A stretch of DNA of 64,000 bases from Candidatus Chloroploca asiatica (GTDB lineage Bacteria; Chloroflexota; Chloroflexia; Chloroflexales; Chloroflexaceae), in the NCBI RefSeq assembly GCF_002532075.1, contig NZ_LYXE01000200.1, positions 59,320 to 123,319 of the forward strand. Reading direction: 5' to 3'. Shown in pieces: positions 44,608 to 53,733 of this stretch. The stretch's first letter is position 1; each line of letters starts with the position of its first letter. The notes below the pieces were generated by a model. It had not been told where the DNA came from and searched no databases. It worked only from the letters and a program-made list of their open reading frames with translations. The translations under genes were made by a program, and so were the position numbers.

Positions 44608-45774
44608 CTACAGATAGCTCAGCACCCTGGGATACCGTTTGCGCAAATCGCGATATGCGCCGCTGAGCGGCACCAGGATCAACAGCCCTGCGCTGAATGC
44701 AAGGCACCCCCAGATGACGACTGGCCCCGGGGTGGGTAGCACCGCGAAGATCCGGGCAATGAAGTGATAGACCACAATGTGCGCGACGTAGAAGAAGAGG
44801 GCGACCTGGCCGATGGTGACCAGGGGCTGGAGCGGGCCGCTGGCAAGCAAGGTGGGTACGGTGAAGAGGCCCGCCAGGATGAGCGCTGCCAACCCTAGGT
44901 TGAAGGCAAAATAGGTGAGACTCGGCGGGGCTTTGCTCATGATCAAGAAGTGCGCCGGGGTTCCACCAACCTGACCAGCAGGCCCGAGATCGCCATAGCC
45001 GCCGAGTAGCCGTAACCCAAGCCACAGCCCGAGCAGCGCGAGGCCCGCCAGCAGCCATGTGCGCGGCTGGCGCATGGCTTCACGCCCTTGCAGCGCCCCA
45101 AGCGCATATCCCAGCCACATCAATGGCCCCCAGCCCAGGATTGGAAAGCCGACCGCCGGTACCGTGTCGTAGCTATAGGTGAGCCAGAACGCCTGCCAGA
45201 AACCCTGCGGGGTGTCGGCCGCGAGGGCCGGCGCCATGACCCCGATGACCCACTGGTAGCCGAGCAAGACCGCCCCTGCAACAATGGCGAGCAGGTGCTT
45301 TGGCAGGAGACGGAGCAAACTTAACATAACCATGGCAACCGCAATTGCGGTGAGCACATGCACATAGGGTGCGTCGCCCATCCAGAAGAACCAGCAGATC
45401 GTCAGATCGAGCACCAGGATCACTGCCGCCCGGATCAGCATGTACCGACTCACCGCCAAGGTGCTCCAGCCCTTGCGCTGGCGGCCTGCACTAAAGAGCG
45501 CCAGGCTGTAGCCACTCAAGAGCCAGAAGATTGGTGAGGCAAGATTCGTGATCAGCCCCAGCCCCCAGTACGCAATGCTCTGGAGGGTGACGAACTGGCC
45601 GCCATACGACTCGGCCTGTAACCCGGCCCCCACAAAGAAACTGGCGTGGTCGAGCGCCATAAAGAGCATCGCCAGCCCGCGCAAGGCATCGATGGCGAGA
45701 ATGCGCGTCGTGCTGACCGCCTGTTCACGCGTCAGGACATCGGCTTTTTGAACGGTGCGTGCCTGGATCGCCAT
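44608..45774 (-). CDS. Heparan-alpha-glucosaminide N-acetyltransferase-like membrane protein
   Basis: A 388-residue membrane protein with about 10 segments. RILAIDALRGLAMLFMALDH near residue 24 is the signature of the DUF1624/HGSNAT and YeiB-like acyltransferase group, in which the membrane protein moves acetyl groups across the membrane to sugars. A His in the ALDHAS motif is a candidate catalytic residue. AAGGG precedes the ATG. The 156-base gap downstream holds no gene. It would allow acetylation of glucosamine-type residues on the outer face, complementing the cytoplasmic LbH acyltransferases. Function is inferred from the family. Confidence 0.82.
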   Translation of the reverse strand: MAIQARTVQKADVLTREQAVSTTRILAIDALRGLAMLFMALDHASFFVGAGLQAESYGGQFVTLQSIAYWGLGLITNLASPIFWLLSGYSLALFSAGRQRKGWSTLAVSRYMLIRAAVILVLDLTICWFFWMGDAPYVHVLTAIAVAMVMLSLLRLLPKHLLAIVAGAVLLGYQWVIGVMAPALAADTPQGFWQAFWLTYSYDTVPAVGFPILGWGPLMWLGYALGALQGREAMRQPRTWLLAGLALLGLWLGLRLLGGYGDLGPAGQVGGTPAHFLIMSKAPPSLTYFAFNLGLAALILAGLFTVPTLLASGPLQPLVTIGQVALFFYVAHIVVYHFIARIFAVLPTPGPVVIWGCLAFSAGLLILVPLSGAYRDLRKRYPRVLSYL

Positions 45775-45795
45775 ACGTCACCCTTTTCGATGAGT

Positions 45796-45838
45796 GGTCG
45801 AAGCATTGCCTTGGCTATGCCAAGGCAATGCTTCGACC
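45796..45838. repeat. Perfect 20-bp intergenic palindrome
   Basis: Arms 45796-45815 (GGTCGAAGCATTGCCTTGGC) and 45819-45838 are exact inverse complements with the loop TAT. It occupies most of the 69-base gap between the spermidine-synthase-like gene and the HGSNAT-like gene. No U-run follows on the coding strand. Confidence 0.9.
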
Positions 45839-45843
45839 GTCAC

Positions 45844-48315
45844 TTAGTCTGCCGCCAGCCCTGGTATGGAGCCCGACTCGGCTGGCACGCGTCGTTCCAT
45901 CGTCACGCGCCAGAGGGCCGGGGCAACGATGGCGGCGGCACCATAGCAGATTGCCCCACAGATCATCGCGACGGTAAACGAGCTTGCCATGCTGATGATG
46001 ATTACCATCACTGACCCGAGCACCGAGAAGACCCCGTTGACCCCCCACGCCCACGGGGTCAACGCCGGGGCCTGAGCCCCCAGTTGGCGCAGTCCCGTCG
46101 GGAAGGGCATGCCCATCACCAGCGACAGCGGTGCAATGAGGATGACGCTCACGATGGCCCGCGTCAGGTCAGGCAGATAGAGCAGGGCGGCAAAGATCGT
46201 GGGTAGGGCGAGAATGTAGAGCCCAATCAGGCCGACAATCACGGCGAGCGCGATGCGTAGCTGCGCCGCTGTTTGCAAGATCTGTCGCCCGATCAGGCTC
46301 CCCAGTCCCGAAAAGACGAGCATGCTCGCAATGGTAATGGTGGTCGCATGAATAGGATAGCCAATAAAGAGCGTAAAACGTTGGATGAGAATGATCTGGA
46401 CAAAGATATAGCCCGCCCCCAACAGGCTGAAATAGGTCAGCACCGGCATCGCACCGGGCGTTCGCAGTCCGTCACGCTTGTACCGGATCAAGGGCAGCAC
46501 AATAAAGAGCACTGCGGTGATCAGGGCCATGCTAAACATCGTCAGAAGGATGAGATTGCCAATGGGGAAGCGGTTCAACCGGCCTTCATATGCGCTATTG
46601 AAGTGCAGGTTGCTCCATTTGAAATAGTTGTAGAAGAAGGGATTGTCGTCGGTGACCGGGTAGATGTGGAACGTATAGGCTGCCTCATACGCACGCGGAT
46701 CGGGCGCGTAGAGGTAATCGGCAAAGGCGGTTGTCTGCCGCACAAATGGGTCGTGCAGCATGCCAAAGTTGTTGGCCTCGGCCCAGGTGCGTAGTTCGGT
46801 GATGGCCTCTTGGGTAAAGGGCGACGGCGAGACAAGCAGCGTTGCATTGCCGCCCGCTTCGTTGGCGACAATGGCAATATGCGCGGCTGGCTCGGTTACG
46901 CCATTGCGCCGCAACGCTTCGGCGGCCAGTCCCGTCAAGCGTAGCATCTCGCGGGGTGGGCTATTGACATCGCGGGTCCACGAAAAGACGCCGTTGGGCG
47001 TGAGTTGACCGAGGGCTTGCTCGACGGCATCCACGGTGTAGAGGTATGACTCGGCTAGCACGTAGGCTCCACCCGAAAGCGCGGCCAGATTATCAAGGCC
47101 AATGCCCTGAATAATGTCATACTTTTCCGTATTGCGCGTTAGGTAGCTCCGCCCTTCGGCAACAATCAATTCAGTGTTTGGATGCTCGGCAATGCGCCCG
47201 GTGTAGTCGGCATACGGGCCTTTGAGCAACGATACGATCGTCGGGTTTAGCTCGATCGCCGTGATCCTCCGGGCATCATAGAGCCGCGCCAGCAGAATAT
47301 CCAGCCCGCCACCGACCCCGATCAGCAAAGCGCTTGGCTCTTGCAGGCCGATATAGTAGGGCGCACTGATGACGGCGTGATCGAGAAAGCGGAAGCGCTC
47401 GAGATCGGCATCGCTGCCGTCAAAGGCGTACATCCCTGTCATCGAAGTGCCGTCAATCGTCAGCAACTTCAGCGGGAGATCCGGCTTGCGCTCGAGATCT
47501 TGCAGATAGACCGAGCCAACTGCGCCGACGATCATCGGTTCGCGAACGACAATTTCCGGCATGACATCAACGCGCCCGACCGGATCCCAGCGTGTGTACT
47601 CCGGCCCGGTCTCCTGCGCCTGCATTGCCCAGCCCAGTTCTTTCGATCCGGGCACTGGCAACCGCAAGGGCGCGACGGTCGCAATGAGGGTCGTGATCAC
47701 TAGCGCAACCACCAGTGCCGCTGGCGCAAGCCGTCGCCAGCGTGGGGCCGTTTCACTCCCCAGGAATAACCCCGCCAGGGCGACAACGGCTGCCACCAGC
47801 GCAATGGTGCCAGGCCCGCTGAAGGTCTGGATCAGCACCAGGACGCCGATGGTGCTGATCCCCGCACCAACCATATCGGCAAAGTAGAGCCGGTGCGCTT
47901 GCCCGACCCAGCGACTGAAGATCGCAGCAATCGTAAGACCACCACTGAAAAAAGTTGCAAAAAGACAACTAAAATAAATACCGAGGCCGACGATTGTCCA
48001 CGGCAACTGCCTTGCCCGCAGCGGATCAATGCCAACCAGGCTGATCGCAACAAGATTGACCAGGGTACACAGGCTAAAGATGACCGCGAGCAGACCAATG
48101 CGCCGTCCGATCGTGGCGTGATCCCACTGGCGTACGGCGAGAAACGTTCCGGCTGCGCCACCGCCAAGCATGGCGACACCAATGACCAGATAGGTGAAGT
48201 GGTGCCAGATCATCAATGAAAAGATGCGCGTAAACGTGATTTGCAAGGCCAGAACCGCGCCTGAAATAAGGGCCAGTCCGACGTAGCGCTGCCAGGCTGT
48301 AGATGAAGTACTCAA
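45844..48315 (-). CDS. Membrane-embedded spermidine-synthase-like methyl/aminopropyl-transferase fold protein
   Basis: An 823-residue protein with about six membrane segments at the N-terminus (to residue 225), a soluble middle domain (about 240-560) and six more segments at the C-terminus. The middle domain carries LLIGVGGGLDILLAR, AIELNP and YDIIQGIG, the nucleotide-binding pattern of the spermidine synthase/SAM-transferase fold. The DxTDP-type catalytic motif of true SpeE is not evident. Translation starts at TTG 48315 with GGGGGA 7 bases upstream. Such fusions are widespread and their substrate is unknown. Occurrence in the same locus as a SpeD homologue is notable but does not prove a polyamine role. 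Confidence 0.8.
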   Translation of the reverse strand: MSTSSTAWQRYVGLALISGAVLALQITFTRIFSLMIWHHFTYLVIGVAMLGGGAAGTFLAVRQWDHATIGRRIGLLAVIFSLCTLVNLVAISLVGIDPLRARQLPWTIVGLGIYFSCLFATFFSGGLTIAAIFSRWVGQAHRLYFADMVGAGISTIGVLVLIQTFSGPGTIALVAAVVALAGLFLGSETAPRWRRLAPAALVVALVITTLIATVAPLRLPVPGSKELGWAMQAQETGPEYTRWDPVGRVDVMPEIVVREPMIVGAVGSVYLQDLERKPDLPLKLLTIDGTSMTGMYAFDGSDADLERFRFLDHAVISAPYYIGLQEPSALLIGVGGGLDILLARLYDARRITAIELNPTIVSLLKGPYADYTGRIAEHPNTELIVAEGRSYLTRNTEKYDIIQGIGLDNLAALSGGAYVLAESYLYTVDAVEQALGQLTPNGVFSWTRDVNSPPREMLRLTGLAAEALRRNGVTEPAAHIAIVANEAGGNATLLVSPSPFTQEAITELRTWAEANNFGMLHDPFVRQTTAFADYLYAPDPRAYEAAYTFHIYPVTDDNPFFYNYFKWSNLHFNSAYEGRLNRFPIGNLILLTMFSMALITAVLFIVLPLIRYKRDGLRTPGAMPVLTYFSLLGAGYIFVQIILIQRFTLFIGYPIHATTITIASMLVFSGLGSLIGRQILQTAAQLRIALAVIVGLIGLYILALPTIFAALLYLPDLTRAIVSVILIAPLSLVMGMPFPTGLRQLGAQAPALTPWAWGVNGVFSVLGSVMVIIISMASSFTVAMICGAICYGAAAIVAPALWRVTMERRVPAESGSIPGLAAD

Positions 48316-48336
48316 CAGTGGTTCCCCCTCGGTATT

Positions 48337-50346
48337 TCACAGAGCTGATAGACTGTACCCTGCTTCAATGCTTGTGCGTCCATGGGGCACATAAAAACTG
48401 ACATACTCGCGTCCGGCAAGGCGGCGACGATGCCACGGATGGGTCTCGCCATTGAGACGGATGCTGCTCAACTCGGCCCCGTTGTGTTGCTGGGGGAGCA
48501 TCAGTTCAAGTGGGCCGGCTGGCTGGGGGGGAAGATCGAGGATCGCCTGCCAGCGGCCTGTTGCGGCTTGCCATTGCACCTGCTCGACCCTAGCCGCCAT
48601 GCGTGCCTCGACAAAAGCCAGCCAGCGTTCGGCTGAAAGGGTTGCCACGCCAAGGTCGGTGGCAAAGTCAAGCGTCTCTTCAAACCATTGACCCACATTC
48701 GCCGCCTTCTCACCTCCCAGCAGGAAGGGGTCAATATGGCACTGTACCCCCAGGGCCGACGGGTACCGCCCGACACTCTCGGCAATCTGGTGCCGACTAA
48801 GGCTTGCGGCCATCGACCCATCAAGGCCCTGGTCGTAGCCCGTATCGAAGACATTCATCATGTGCTCGTCAACCAGGTGGGTTGCCTGTTGAAAGACGTT
48901 GAGCAGTGTGCCATCCTGGTCGACAAAGCGCATCGGGAGCCCGGTGCCACCCAGGTACCCCGAACGCCACGCGCCATCAGCGGTGCGGACGGTACTGCCA
49001 ATGTGGTAATGGTCGAGGTTCATGCGCAGCCCATACTGCGCCTGAACACGGGCATTCTCGACCCACCCGTGCCAGAGGATGCGATGGGTACGTACCGTCG
49101 GTGGGACTGGTCCATAGCCAAATTTCAGAAACTCATTCCAATAGGCGTTGTAGCCGTAGGCAAGGCCTTCTTCGACATACGGATGCATGCCAAATTCATG
49201 GCCCCGTTCGCGCCACGCCGCCAGGTGCCCTGGTGTGGGCAGAGGCTGATCGCGCTCGAGCAGCACCCCCATCACTGGCACATCGGCAGCCCACCAGCGC
49301 GCCTTGCGGGTCATCCGTCCGAGCGTACTCGCCGGCGGGGGGGTGTAATAGACCGACATCGTGCCGCCCCGTTGTTCAACGCGGGCGAGCACTTCTTCGA
49401 CATAATTGGCCGTACTGCCGTGGGCGTCGCCTGTCGTCACCAGCACGCTCGGTGTTCCACCAGGAAAATACCAGAGGCGTGGCAGCGGCACGTTCGCACT
49501 GCTCAGTTCCAACAGCATATTCGCGAGCAACCGCTGTTGTTCATCAGCCTGCGGCACATGGATGCGCTCAACATCAATCCAATCCACAAACATATCAACC
49601 GCACGCACCCCTGGAATATCATCTCGCTCGGTATCGGCCTCTTCAGGATTGCCCTGCCGTTGCAAGGCAATGCTGTGCGCCAGATCAAAGGCCCAGAGCG
49701 CCGCTCGGCCAGACCCAACGTGATGCAGTGTGATCAGCGGGGCGCCGGTCTGACTACGGGCCAACTCTTGCGCCCCGGCCAGTTCGAGGCGATCGCTCGG
49801 GCTGTGGTACTGCAAGCGCCCAGTTTCAATCCCGGCGACGACTGGTGCTCCGGGCACAACCTGGAGCGAGCCACGTGCTTCGACGGCGCCAAGGTGGCGC
49901 ACACCAAAGACCTCGTCAAGCCGTGGATCTGGGCGCAAGGCCAGGAGCATACCACCCTCAACGACATAGCGTCGCAGCAGCGCCGCTTCGTCAGCCGTGA
50001 GTGGCCCGGCGCTCAAGAGCACCAGCGGGTATTGTTGCAATGCGGTCAATGTCAAACGTGTCACCTCAGCCTCTTGAAACGCAAACAATCCCTCGGCCCG
50101 TAGGATCTCGGCCAGATACCCGGCAAACGACGGCACGGCACGTGCATTGCCAACCACTAGCAGCGGGGCCGTCGCAGGCGCAGGCAGGGTTGCGGCCCCT
50201 GCGACAACGCCGTGTTCAGGCCCAAAGGGTGGCGGGGCCTGACGCGCCTCAAGCCCATAACCAATCCCGGCAGTACTCAACCCGATGGCCCCGGCAGCAA
50301 CGGTGCCCAAAAATTGGCGTCGGGTCAGGAGGGTGCGTTGCTTCAC
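48337..50346 (-). CDS. Tat-exported polysaccharide deacetylase-like protein
   Basis: A 669-residue protein with a twin-arginine signal (LTRRQFLGTVAAGAIGL). It starts at GTG 50346, right after the TAA stop of the Wzz-like gene; the longer frame to 50472 would bury the signal. Residues about 55-290 look like a glutamine-amidotransferase-like sensor domain (LLVVGNARAVPSFAGYL, GGMLLALRPDPRLDE). Residues about 310-590 resemble a NodB-like deacetylase in diverged form (VLVTTGDAHGSTANYV, GHEFGMHPYVEEG, GVQCHIDPFLLGG). A beta-rich C-terminal domain follows. It probably trims the exported polymer outside the membrane. The metal ligands are only partly recognisable, so activity is uncertain. Confidence 0.72.
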   Translation of the reverse strand: MKQRTLLTRRQFLGTVAAGAIGLSTAGIGYGLEARQAPPPFGPEHGVVAGAATLPAPATAPLLVVGNARAVPSFAGYLAEILRAEGLFAFQEAEVTRLTLTALQQYPLVLLSAGPLTADEAALLRRYVVEGGMLLALRPDPRLDEVFGVRHLGAVEARGSLQVVPGAPVVAGIETGRLQYHSPSDRLELAGAQELARSQTGAPLITLHHVGSGRAALWAFDLAHSIALQRQGNPEEADTERDDIPGVRAVDMFVDWIDVERIHVPQADEQQRLLANMLLELSSANVPLPRLWYFPGGTPSVLVTTGDAHGSTANYVEEVLARVEQRGGTMSVYYTPPPASTLGRMTRKARWWAADVPVMGVLLERDQPLPTPGHLAAWRERGHEFGMHPYVEEGLAYGYNAYWNEFLKFGYGPVPPTVRTHRILWHGWVENARVQAQYGLRMNLDHYHIGSTVRTADGAWRSGYLGGTGLPMRFVDQDGTLLNVFQQATHLVDEHMMNVFDTGYDQGLDGSMAASLSRHQIAESVGRYPSALGVQCHIDPFLLGGEKAANVGQWFEETLDFATDLGVATLSAERWLAFVEARMAARVEQVQWQAATGRWQAILDLPPQPAGPLELMLPQQHNGAELSSIRLNGETHPWHRRRLAGREYVSFYVPHGRTSIEAGYSLSAL

Positions 50347-50347
50347 C

Positions 50348-52033
50348 TTAGCGGGCCTCAATATCGCCTGGTGGAGGCGTGACAATGACCCGACCATCAT
50401 CGGTACGGGGTGACTCAGCTTGAATATGTTCAATCTGGGCGTCAGCCTGCCCGTCTTCCAACCTTGGCGCATTCTTGACCAAGGGTAGCCACGGGTACTG
50501 GGTCTGGGCCGGGTGGGCCAGCACCTCTTCGGTGAGCATGACCGCCCCTAGCAGCGTGGTCTTCCGCTTGCGCGTCAGGCGCGCTTTACTCTCGGTAATG
50601 GCACCACGATTGTCATAAGCAGGATCGAGGGTGAGTACCACCCCATCAACCAGGGGGGCCAGCAGGGCGGCATCAACACTTGGCAAGGTTGATGGCCCAT
50701 CAAAGATGACAATATCAGCGACTCGCTTCAAATGCTCGACCAGTTCGCTCCATGGCAGTGATGGCGTCAGGGCAACCCCATCTGGCCCCACATTATGCGC
50801 GAGCAAGAGCACATTCTTGAGCATCGTCGGGTACATCCGCGACCAGATCTCGGGTTTGCCATTGCTGTAGAGCGTGCCTTGCGCTTCGGGGTTATCACCA
50901 ACGAGCATCCGGGTCAGGATGGGTTGTTCCATATCAGCATCAACGAGCAGGACACTATAGCCCGAGCGGGTAAAGAGTTGGGCCAGGTCGACACTGAAGG
51001 CGCTTCGGGCATCCGACGGAGTCGGGCTGGTGATCATCAAGCTACTGCTGCCCTGTTCCATCGCCGCGAGCACGATGTTGGTATGCGCTTCACGCATCGC
51101 TATTTCGCGTTGCCAGGCGCTGCCAGGCTTGAGCGTGATCAATGGGCGACGCCCTGGCACCAGACCAAGCGAGGGCATTCCAAAGCGTGAACGCAGGTCA
51201 CTCTTGCTGCGCCAGCGATCATCGAGCATATCGAGCAGCAAGGCCGCCAGAGCAGCCAGGATGAAACCACCCATACCGGCCATGGCTACGGTAAGCCTGC
51301 GTTTATCGGGTAGCGGCTGTGTCGGTACGCGCGCTTCCTCAAGAACCCTCAGCGTATTGGCGATACTCCCTTTTTCGATGAGGATCAGTTGATTGTAGGT
51401 ATCCTGGGTACTCTCACGGGTACGCTCCAACTCGTCGATACGATTACGCAACTCACGCAGATCAGCGGCCCCCGACGTGCGTGCCTGCATTGCCCGGGTC
51501 TCGTCGAGGGTCTCATCAATGCGTCCGAGATTTGCCTGCACCTGGATGATTTGTTCCTGGATCAACAGGCGTTGTGATGCAACTTTTTCGGGCGAGTTGG
51601 GACTGTACGCAATCAACTCATTTGCAACAGCCGTCGCCAGCGCTGCCGCCCGTTCCGGGCTGGTGTCGGTAATTGTAATGTTGAGCAAGCTTGCCCGATT
51701 ATTCACCGAGGTCGTGAGCATATAGTTTGCGATGACCTGCCATTCAAAGGCGAGCCCCAGCTTTTCAGTGACCGGGCCGAGGATCGGTTCACGGCGGGCC
51801 ATTTCGCTATAAAACATGGCCAGCGCGTTGCTCAACCCGATCAACTGGGCATCAGGCGTTGCCGACGTCAGTGAGTCACCAATCATCAAGGTTGTTTGGG
51901 CGACATAATATCTCGGCTGGCGTGATGCCATGACAAAGGCTACGCTCGCGGCAAGGACGGTACCCAGCACGAGTACCCACCACCAGCGCAAAAGAACGCG
52001 TAGATATGTCCATAGATCATCAAACGTCAGCAT
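50348..52033 (-). CDS. Wzz/BY-kinase-like chain-length protein with degraded P-loop
   Basis: A 561-residue protein with the architecture of bacterial tyrosine kinases of the Wzc type. It has an N-terminal Wzz domain with a membrane segment (WWWVLVLGTVLAASVAFVM), a coiled-coil loop (about 150-225, IDELERTRESTQDTYNQL), a second segment near 250-268, and a cytoplasmic P-loop domain. The expected Walker A PGEGKS is here SPTPSDARSA, lacking both the glycines and the Lys. Walker A' (LLVDADMEQP) and the Walker B-like IVIFDGPS remain, and there is no Tyr-rich tail. It probably sets polymer length without kinase activity. Confidence 0.85.
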   Translation of the reverse strand: MLTFDDLWTYLRVLLRWWWVLVLGTVLAASVAFVMASRQPRYYVAQTTLMIGDSLTSATPDAQLIGLSNALAMFYSEMARREPILGPVTEKLGLAFEWQVIANYMLTTSVNNRASLLNITITDTSPERAAALATAVANELIAYSPNSPEKVASQRLLIQEQIIQVQANLGRIDETLDETRAMQARTSGAADLRELRNRIDELERTRESTQDTYNQLILIEKGSIANTLRVLEEARVPTQPLPDKRRLTVAMAGMGGFILAALAALLLDMLDDRWRSKSDLRSRFGMPSLGLVPGRRPLITLKPGSAWQREIAMREAHTNIVLAAMEQGSSSLMITSPTPSDARSAFSVDLAQLFTRSGYSVLLVDADMEQPILTRMLVGDNPEAQGTLYSNGKPEIWSRMYPTMLKNVLLLAHNVGPDGVALTPSLPWSELVEHLKRVADIVIFDGPSTLPSVDAALLAPLVDGVVLTLDPAYDNRGAITESKARLTRKRKTTLLGAVMLTEEVLAHPAQTQYPWLPLVKNAPRLEDGQADAQIEHIQAESPRTDDGRVIVTPPPGDIEAR

Positions 52034-52108
52034 GAAAATAGGCCTTTTCTTTTAAGGATAGCGTGCTCCAAGCCCCAATCGCTTTCCTAATGAGGGCGGC
52101 TACCCCCA

Positions 52109-53680
52109 TCAGCGCAGCGCAACCTCATCGCCTTCACGCAAGCCATCACGTATTTCGATTCGTTCGTCACTCATTGCACCGAGCACAATATCAATGCGTT
52201 CTTCGCTTCCAGCGCCTACGCGGAGCACATAATCAGTTGCATCGCGGCGCAGCGCCTCGGGTGGCAACCAGAGCACATCCTGCTGCTCGCCGAAATCAAA
52301 AGTCACGCTGGCGAGATCATCATTGCCAAGGTTGAGTTCGGGCGCGTTGTAGCTCACCGCGACCATTGAACCACCGCCAGCCATCGTCCCGGCTGAGGTC
52401 ATCCGCACAGTGCCGGCAACCTGGCGTTCGGGATACCGGGTAAAGCTGATTTGCACGGGCATCCCCGAGGTAATCCGGTTTAGTATGGCTTGATCAAGGC
52501 TGCTGATCGTCACTTCAAAGCCCGAGTTATCCATCAGTCGGATGACCGGAATTTCAGCTTGAACCGGGAAGCTTGCCATCGCTTCAACGGCCGTAATCGT
52601 GCCATCGAAGGGTGCATAGATACGACGGGTCTCAATGGCATTCTCAATCTCTTTGACCGCGAGTTGCGACGACGAGAGCGCGACCACCAAGCGCGGGTCG
52701 GGGCGCGCATTCTGACGGGCGGCATCAAGCTGCACAGCGGCCAGTCGGACGGCGCGTTCGGCCTCGGCTACCTCAAAGGGGTCTGGCCCGGCCACTAGTT
52801 GATTGAGGCTGGCCCGGGCGAGATCGACATCAGCCTGCGCCGCTTGCAGGGCGGCAATTTCGTTACCAAAGGCCGTGTCATAGTTGATCTGCGCGACGGC
52901 GACCGCACTCTCGGCGGCGCGGATGCTTGCTTCGAGCTCACGCAGATCGGCCCCTGCCACCGTCTCGGGATTTTGTTCACTGCGGGCCACGAGTTCGGCA
53001 TAACGAATCTGCAGGCGCTCAAGCTCGGTCTTGGCATCGCTGAGGGCCCGCTCGGCGCGCGTCTTCTCGGCTGAGGCATCGTTGCGCGTGCGGGAAAGCG
53101 CCGCTTCGGCGCGTTCGAGGCGCGCCCGGGCCTCACTTACCGCCTGGGCACTGGGTGGGGTTTGCAGTTCGCTCAGCGCAGCGCGGGCTTCTTCCAGCGC
53201 AAGTTCAGCCCGGCGCACTTCGATGCTGCCCCCTTCACTGGCCCGCCTAATCGCCACGGCATCCTGCTCGGCCACGATCTGCGCCTGCCGCAACTGCTCT
53301 TGCAACGTGCCAAGGTCAAGCTCGGCGAGCAAGGTTCCGGCGGTCACGCTCATCCCAGGATCAACATAGAGCCGACGAATCACCCCGCTTTGCCGAAACG
53401 CCAGTTCACGCTCCAACACAGGGGTCACTTGCCCATTCAGCACGCGGATATCGCGGACGTTGCCGCGTTGCACGGCCACGGTACGTCCTGCGTCCGTTGT
53501 CGTGACCACCGCGGTCGGTACAGGCGTGGCTAGCGTGATGTCAGTCGGCACGACGGTCGGTACGGTAAAAGGCTCTGGGGTAGGTGCCCCTACGATCTGT
53601 CCAATGCTACAGCCAGCCAGCGCTAGCCCCAGCAGAGGGATGCTCAACCCGCGGATCAGTTTCTGGCAAAACTCGTTCAT
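52109..53680 (-). CDS. HlyD-family membrane-fusion adaptor lipoprotein
   Basis: A 523-residue protein with a lipobox LGLALAGC (Cys near residue 24). It has the barrel-sandwich half FRQSGVIRRLYVDPGMSV near 92, a long alpha-helical hairpin (about 125-320) rich in Glu and Ala, then IYAPFDGTITAVEA and a beta-barrel domain. Such adaptors couple to ABC or RND pumps, but no pump gene lies beside it here. It is followed by the Wzz-like gene after 75 bases, which suggests a role in export of the glycan or another surface product. GGAG precedes the ATG. Confidence 0.85.
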   Translation of the reverse strand: MNEFCQKLIRGLSIPLLGLALAGCSIGQIVGAPTPEPFTVPTVVPTDITLATPVPTAVVTTTDAGRTVAVQRGNVRDIRVLNGQVTPVLERELAFRQSGVIRRLYVDPGMSVTAGTLLAELDLGTLQEQLRQAQIVAEQDAVAIRRASEGGSIEVRRAELALEEARAALSELQTPPSAQAVSEARARLERAEAALSRTRNDASAEKTRAERALSDAKTELERLQIRYAELVARSEQNPETVAGADLRELEASIRAAESAVAVAQINYDTAFGNEIAALQAAQADVDLARASLNQLVAGPDPFEVAEAERAVRLAAVQLDAARQNARPDPRLVVALSSSQLAVKEIENAIETRRIYAPFDGTITAVEAMASFPVQAEIPVIRLMDNSGFEVTISSLDQAILNRITSGMPVQISFTRYPERQVAGTVRMTSAGTMAGGGSMVAVSYNAPELNLGNDDLASVTFDFGEQQDVLWLPPEALRRDATDYVLRVGAGSEERIDIVLGAMSDERIEIRDGLREGDEVALR

Positions 53681-53733
53681 CGCTCCACTCCGTCGAAGGT
53701 GTCAGGCCCTCGTTTTCAGGCACTTGGCTCTGT

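Noticed and set aside
45844..48315. Annotation as a true spermidine synthase
   Set aside because: Only the SAM-binding fold motifs are present, the protein is flanked by membrane helices, and the catalytic acidic motif of SpeE is not evident.
48688..50103. 471-codon plus-strand open frame opposite the Tat-exported deacetylase-like gene
   Set aside because: The minus-strand product has a Tat signal and domain motifs; the plus frame is rich in unusual His, Arg and Gln runs typical of antisense frames.
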